DNA of 26,001 nucleotides, taken from the IMG/VR virus record IMGVR_UViG_3300025151_000257, positions 1 through 26,001 of that record. One strand, written 5' to 3'. The stretch comes from a virus. The position numbers and the translations under genes are program-made. Below, piece by piece: positions 23,361 through 26,001 of the stretch. The notes under the pieces were generated by a model. It ran no database searches, was not told where the DNA came from, and saw only the letters and a program-made list of their open reading frames with translations. How positions within the stretch are numbered: the stretch's first letter is position 1; every line of letters begins with the position of its first letter.

Positions 23361-24077
23361 TCATGTGGTCAATAAATCTATCATTGTTTCTTCAACATTC
23401 CATCCTATACGAGTTGCCATAAAGGAACGGCGTGTGGGTATGCCCGCTTTTTGTAACCGAATTAAATCATCTCGGAATGCATCGAATATTTTGTGTTCAC
23501 CAATTCTACTTTGTTGCCACAGCATTGCGGCATTTTCATCGAAGAAACGGTCTGCTTTATTTGCTACAAGCATAACTAAGCGTGGTGAATATTTTTTACC
23601 TTTCCATCGACTTTTAAAAGTGCGATATCGGTATGTACGGTTAATCAAGCAATCGACAAGATATTTGAAGCCAGCAATTTGTTGTAATGCTTCTTGCCCG
23701 CCTTTTATTGCTCGGTCGTCAAAAACAAAAACAACTGCTTCTACTTGACGGGCAACCATATCATCAATCCATAAATTCCAAAAACGCTCTTGTCCACCTA
23801 TATCGGATGAATACACAACTCGCTTTTGCCCTTTCCAAGAGATACGCTTACGGGTTGCTTTCGGCATCATGTACCGACCAAGTAATTTCATGTGTGATGT
23901 TCTTTCTTCATCACCAATTTCATCCATTTCACCCGGAGTTGTCATGTAACGGTCAAGTGTTGTTTTACCTACCATTGCCGCACCATATATACCTACACGG
24001 CGTGGTCGCCAAGAATTGTATAAGGATTGACCAAATACAGCCGCACCTACAAGAGCAGAACCAGCAGGGTCAACCAT
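23361..24077 (-). CDS. Arf/Ras-like small GTPase
   Basis: The 238-residue protein has all main guanine-nucleotide motifs: G1 GAAMVGKTT (32-40), a switch region with Thr60, G3 DIGGQERF (92-99) with the catalytic Gln96 kept, G4 NKAD (173-176) and a G5-like MATRIGWNVEE (220-230). The DIGGQ form of G3 with a following W is closer to Arf/SRP-receptor-type or MglA-like GTPases than to translation factors. An N-terminal hydrophobic stretch (ALVGAAVFGQSLY, 8-20) might contact membrane. It overlaps the end of an 86-residue membrane protein gene by 8 bases, and a second membrane protein precedes that. Likely role: a nucleotide switch working with these membrane partners. It is unusual in a virion-gene region. 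The ribosome site is GGAGTGG. Confidence 0.88.
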   Translation of the reverse strand: MVDPAGSALVGAAVFGQSLYNSWRPRRVGIYGAAMVGKTTLDRYMTTPGEMDEIGDEERTSHMKLLGRYMMPKATRKRISWKGQKRVVYSSDIGGQERFWNLWIDDMVARQVEAVVFVFDDRAIKGGQEALQQIAGFKYLVDCLINRTYRYRTFKSRWKGKKYSPRLVMLVANKADRFFDENAAMLWQQSRIGEHKIFDAFRDDLIRLQKAGIPTRRSFMATRIGWNVEETMIDLLTT

Positions 24078-24330
24078 TTATCCCACTCCATATCCAATCT
24101 GCAAAACTTTGCACTTTATCCCAAAACCATTCTACAGTATTAGTCCAAAAAGACTCACCTGTAGATAGTTCCCAAAGGCTAATAGATAAAGCAGTAATAA
24201 AACAAAAAAGAATTGTTCTTAACCACCCTACACCTTTTTCATAATATGTATCAAGAGTGTTTTGAGTGTGCATGGCACGAAGTGTAGCCTCGGTAGAATC
24301 ATCAGTGGGTGTTTTAAAAATACGACCCAT
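24070..24330 (-). CDS. 86-residue single-span membrane protein
   Basis: One hydrophobic helix (about 37-52, RTILFCFITALSISLWEL) separates a polar N-terminus from an aromatic, amphipathic C-terminus rich in Trp (FWTNTVEWFWDKVQSFADWI). The Trp-rich tail could lie along the membrane surface. It overlaps the GTPase gene by 8 bases, so the two products are probably made together and may interact. ATG at 24330 with GAGGTGATTAA, in which the upstream stop is embedded. Family unknown. Confidence 0.75.
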   Translation of the reverse strand: MGRIFKTPTDDSTEATLRAMHTQNTLDTYYEKGVGWLRTILFCFITALSISLWELSTGESFWTNTVEWFWDKVQSFADWIWSGING

Positions 24331-24339
24331 TTAATCACC

Positions 24340-24894
24340 TCACTTCTTTTTTGTCTCTTTAGGCTCGTCTTCTTCTTTTATTCCGAGGTTAATTGGTTGT
24401 TTAACTTCTGCTTCATGATTTGGAATACCGGGGTTAAATTTCTCACTGTCGTATTGCGATACAATTGAAGGTGAGCCGCCCGGAACACCCCAACTTGGAG
24501 GCATTTTACCCGGATTTTGCTCCATCCAGCGTAATTCTTGTTCAAGTTGCGCTTCTTGCATACGCATTTCCATGTCATTGCGTCTATTATCAAAACTTAG
24601 TTGCATTTGGCGGTATCGGTCTTGTCTGTTCTTTTCTAACGAAGTTGCTCGTACTCTTTCTTGCATATTCTGTTCAAAGAACATTTTAAAGAAGTAATAC
24701 GCTATACCTTGTACAAAAAATGCCGCCATTGCGTATGTAAATCCGTTTAACATAGGAGTATCGCTGATTAACCATAATTTTGCATCAAAAACACCAATTG
24801 CTATTCCAACTAAGGCCGATTGAGCCAAAATTAGCCCCATCAGTCGTATTTCCGCATCCGATTCTTGCCTGTTACCTTGCATGTTGCTCACCAT
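24340..24894 (-). CDS. Membrane protein with two spans and a long coiled coil
   Basis: Residues 18-36 (LMGLILAQSALVGIAIGVF) and 50-70 (NGFTYAMAAFFVQGIAYYFF) are hydrophobic. Residues about 75-132 form a charged Gln/Met/Arg-rich coiled coil, and the rest is a Pro-rich, then Lys/Glu-rich tail. The coiled coil could recruit the GTPase encoded two genes on. The ATG at 24894 has no ribosome site; Met5 (24882) sits behind GGTGAGC and may be the true start. No family recognised. Confidence 0.75.
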   Translation of the reverse strand: MVSNMQGNRQESDAEIRLMGLILAQSALVGIAIGVFDAKLWLISDTPMLNGFTYAMAAFFVQGIAYYFFKMFFEQNMQERVRATSLEKNRQDRYRQMQLSFDNRRNDMEMRMQEAQLEQELRWMEQNPGKMPPSWGVPGGSPSIVSQYDSEKFNPGIPNHEAEVKQPINLGIKEEDEPKETKKK

Positions 24895-24897
24895 AGG

Positions 24898-25014
24898 TCA
24901 ATTGAGAAGCCAATATAACTCTTTCGCCATTATTATCATGTTTATCATAATATCAATCAAAATAATGAGTAATATTAGTATATATTTAGTGTAGGGGGTA
25001 AAAATGAGAAACAT
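24898..25014 (-). CDS. Possible 38-residue single-span membrane peptide
   Basis: A short frame reads MFLIFTPYTKYILILLIILI followed by DIMINMIIMAKELYWLLN. It is a hydrophobic helix flanked by Lys and aromatic residues, in the same frame as the next gene, whose ATG lies three bases past the TGA. It fills what would otherwise be the longest gap in a tightly packed region. Against it: no ribosome site, and AT-rich DNA readily spells Ile/Met/Leu. A plus-strand frame at 25004-25111 competes for the same bases. Confidence 0.35.
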   Translation of the reverse strand: MFLIFTPYTKYILILLIILIDIMINMIIMAKELYWLLN

Positions 25015-25039
25015 TAGTCAATTTATTGACAATCGTTTT

Positions 25040-25063
25040 GATAATAATGATAATTATGATAAT
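25040..25063. repeat. Three GATAAT units at 9-bp spacing (possible operator or promoter)
   Basis: GATAAT occurs at 25040, 25049 and 25058, each 9 bp apart, in the AT-rich spacer before the membrane-protein/GTPase cluster. The last unit touches the stop codon of the upstream gene. Regular spacing suggests either slippage or a protein-binding array. On the minus strand the AT-rich run could also supply a TATA element for the genes that follow. Confidence 0.45.
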
Positions 25064-26001
25064 TATAGAAGGGTTCCTTTGTCCTTGAAATGCCTTGCTC
25101 GGTTGGTATGAGGGTCTTCGGGAACGATAGTGTGCTGGCTGGTGTGGCTCATGTCCGGTCCACCTTGTCCCATGATGTGTCGTCGTCGGCGTTCACGGTT
25201 AAGTTCCTCTCGATACTTCACACGCTCCGGGCTGGACTCGTACTTTTTGTCGTACTCCAACTTATGACGCTTGGCTTCGGGGCTAACACGCTCTTTGAGT
25301 AATTGCATAGCAATCTCCATTGGTTCGCTACGGGTAAAGCCTGTTTTTTCATTGTACGGCATATTATAAAACGATGGGGCGGTGGTTATTTCTCCTGTTT
25401 CATCGGGTAAAGATACTGTATTAAGATGTAAAGGTACTTCTTTACCACTTAAAGCCGCTACATCAATAATATCTTTAACAGGTGAACCATCGGGATGTTT
25501 TTCCGAGCGAAAACGATTTATTAAATTTTCATCTGCAAACTCACTTCCAAGTGTTTTACTTTGTTTGGGTAGTCCTTGCCACCATGGGCCAAACTCACCG
25601 GGTTCGTATTTACCGGACATGTAAGCATCATGGTATGCTTGTGATACATCATGTGCTTGGTCTACAAGAGATTTATCCGGTATATCCTCTATATTATAAT
25701 CACTATCCAGTTTAATACCATGACGAGTACCTATTCCACGAGTGCGTGATAATGATTCCATGTGTCCGGGGTGGACTTCGGGTGGTGCTTCTCCAAACAT
25801 TTCTTGATAAGTTTGTCTTGGTACATCGTCATTGTACAAATCATCATCATCATAATCATCAGCAAGTCCTTTTTTTTCCTTTAACAACCGCATAGCAATG
25901 TTCATTGGTTCGCTTTTATTCGTCAATATACCTATTGCCTTTTGATAACGCTTTGCTAAACTTTCATTTGGGTTGTTCTTTAGATTAGAATGTAAATCAG
26001 C
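25063..26001 (-). CDS. Modular viral protein with two EPM-LLK repeats (5' end cut by window edge)
   Basis: The frame is open to the right edge, giving 312 residues. A TTG at 25926 is only an internal codon, since the frame continues upstream with LKNNPNESLAKRYQKAIGIL. Two copies of a 15-residue module occur: KSEPMNIAMRLLKEK (from 25917) and RSEPMEIAMQLLKER (from 25332). Between them lies an acidic stretch (DDYDDDDLYNDD) and a polar region. The C-terminus is Arg-rich (REELNRERRRRHIMGQGG) and ends DPHTNRARHFKDKGTLL, a module I recall, without certainty, at the ends of other marine viral proteins. Function unknown; likely a virion or DNA-contacting protein. Confidence 0.78.
   Translation of the reverse strand, partial: ADLHSNLKNNPNESLAKRYQKAIGILTNKSEPMNIAMRLLKEKKGLADDYDDDDLYNDDVPRQTYQEMFGEAPPEVHPGHMESLSRTRGIGTRHGIKLDSDYNIEDIPDKSLVDQAHDVSQAYHDAYMSGKYEPGEFGPWWQGLPKQSKTLGSEFADENLINRFRSEKHPDGSPVKDIIDVAALSGKEVPLHLNTVSLPDETGEITTAPSFYNMPYNEKTGFTRSEPMEIAMQLLKERVSPEAKRHKLEYDKKYESSPERVKYREELNRERRRRHIMGQGGPDMSHTSQHTIVPEDPHTNRARHFKDKGTLL

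Noticed and set aside
23215-24244. Plus-strand frames of 177 and 185 residues opposite the GTPase gene
   Set aside because: They are antisense shadows of a well-supported GTPase, have no ribosome site and encode no recognisable domain.
24928-25049. 11-bp inverted match as a transcription terminator or replication origin
   Set aside because: The arms are ~100 bases apart, very AT-rich and not followed by a distinctive run; chance pairing is likely.
25004-25111. Plus-strand 35-residue frame behind AGGGGGTAAAA
   Set aside because: Despite a fair ribosome site, its composition follows the GATAAT repeats and it runs into the end of the opposite gene. It is kept only as an alternative to the minus-strand micropeptide.

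Overview
The window reads as the head-assembly and DNA-packaging region of a tailed, HK97-type double-stranded DNA virus or provirus. Seen directly: a major capsid protein, a prohead protease fused to a scaffold, a portal protein and a large terminase subunit. All lie on the minus strand, tightly packed, with short overlaps. The only confident plus-strand gene is a small Cys-rich protein at 21061-21396. The host is inferred, not proven. Strong GAGGTGAT-type ribosome sites fit archaea and bacteria alike. A short AbrB-type protein, Cys4/Cys3His zinc motifs in many proteins and an Arf/Ras-like GTPase lean towards an archaeal, probably marine, virus (for example one of Marine Group II). No tRNA, rRNA, CRISPR array or insertion sequence was found.

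Layout in the direction of transcription (right to left). 26001-21325: a 5'-truncated protein with short repeated modules; a possible 38-residue membrane peptide; two membrane proteins; a small GTPase; an AbrB-like regulator; two Gln-rich putative virion proteins; another membrane protein. 21061-21396 is the plus-strand Cys-rich gene. 21045-14062: a protein with two identical-spacing C2H2/HTH repeats (small-terminase candidate), three long low-complexity or His-rich proteins, and the large terminase. 14031-13207: four very small Cys- or Lys-rich genes. 13185-8624: a LAGLIDADG-domain protein, the portal, and four small proteins (three of them with coiled coils or Cys motifs). 8611-1: a 1946-residue giant protein with a degenerate DNA-ligase-like domain, the protease-scaffold, the capsid protein and the start of one more virion gene.

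How the genes fit together: scaffold-protease and capsid protein build the prohead on the portal. The terminase pair fills it with DNA. The giant protein sits between portal and protease and is probably a head-internal or head-associated protein. A 111-residue protein carries the same C-terminal peptide as the scaffold and may use the same docking site. The GTPase with its membrane-protein neighbours is the part least explained by virion assembly and may act on host membranes.

There is no gene-free stretch longer than 300 bases. Recognisable tail genes (tape measure, sheath, tube, fibres) are absent from the window.
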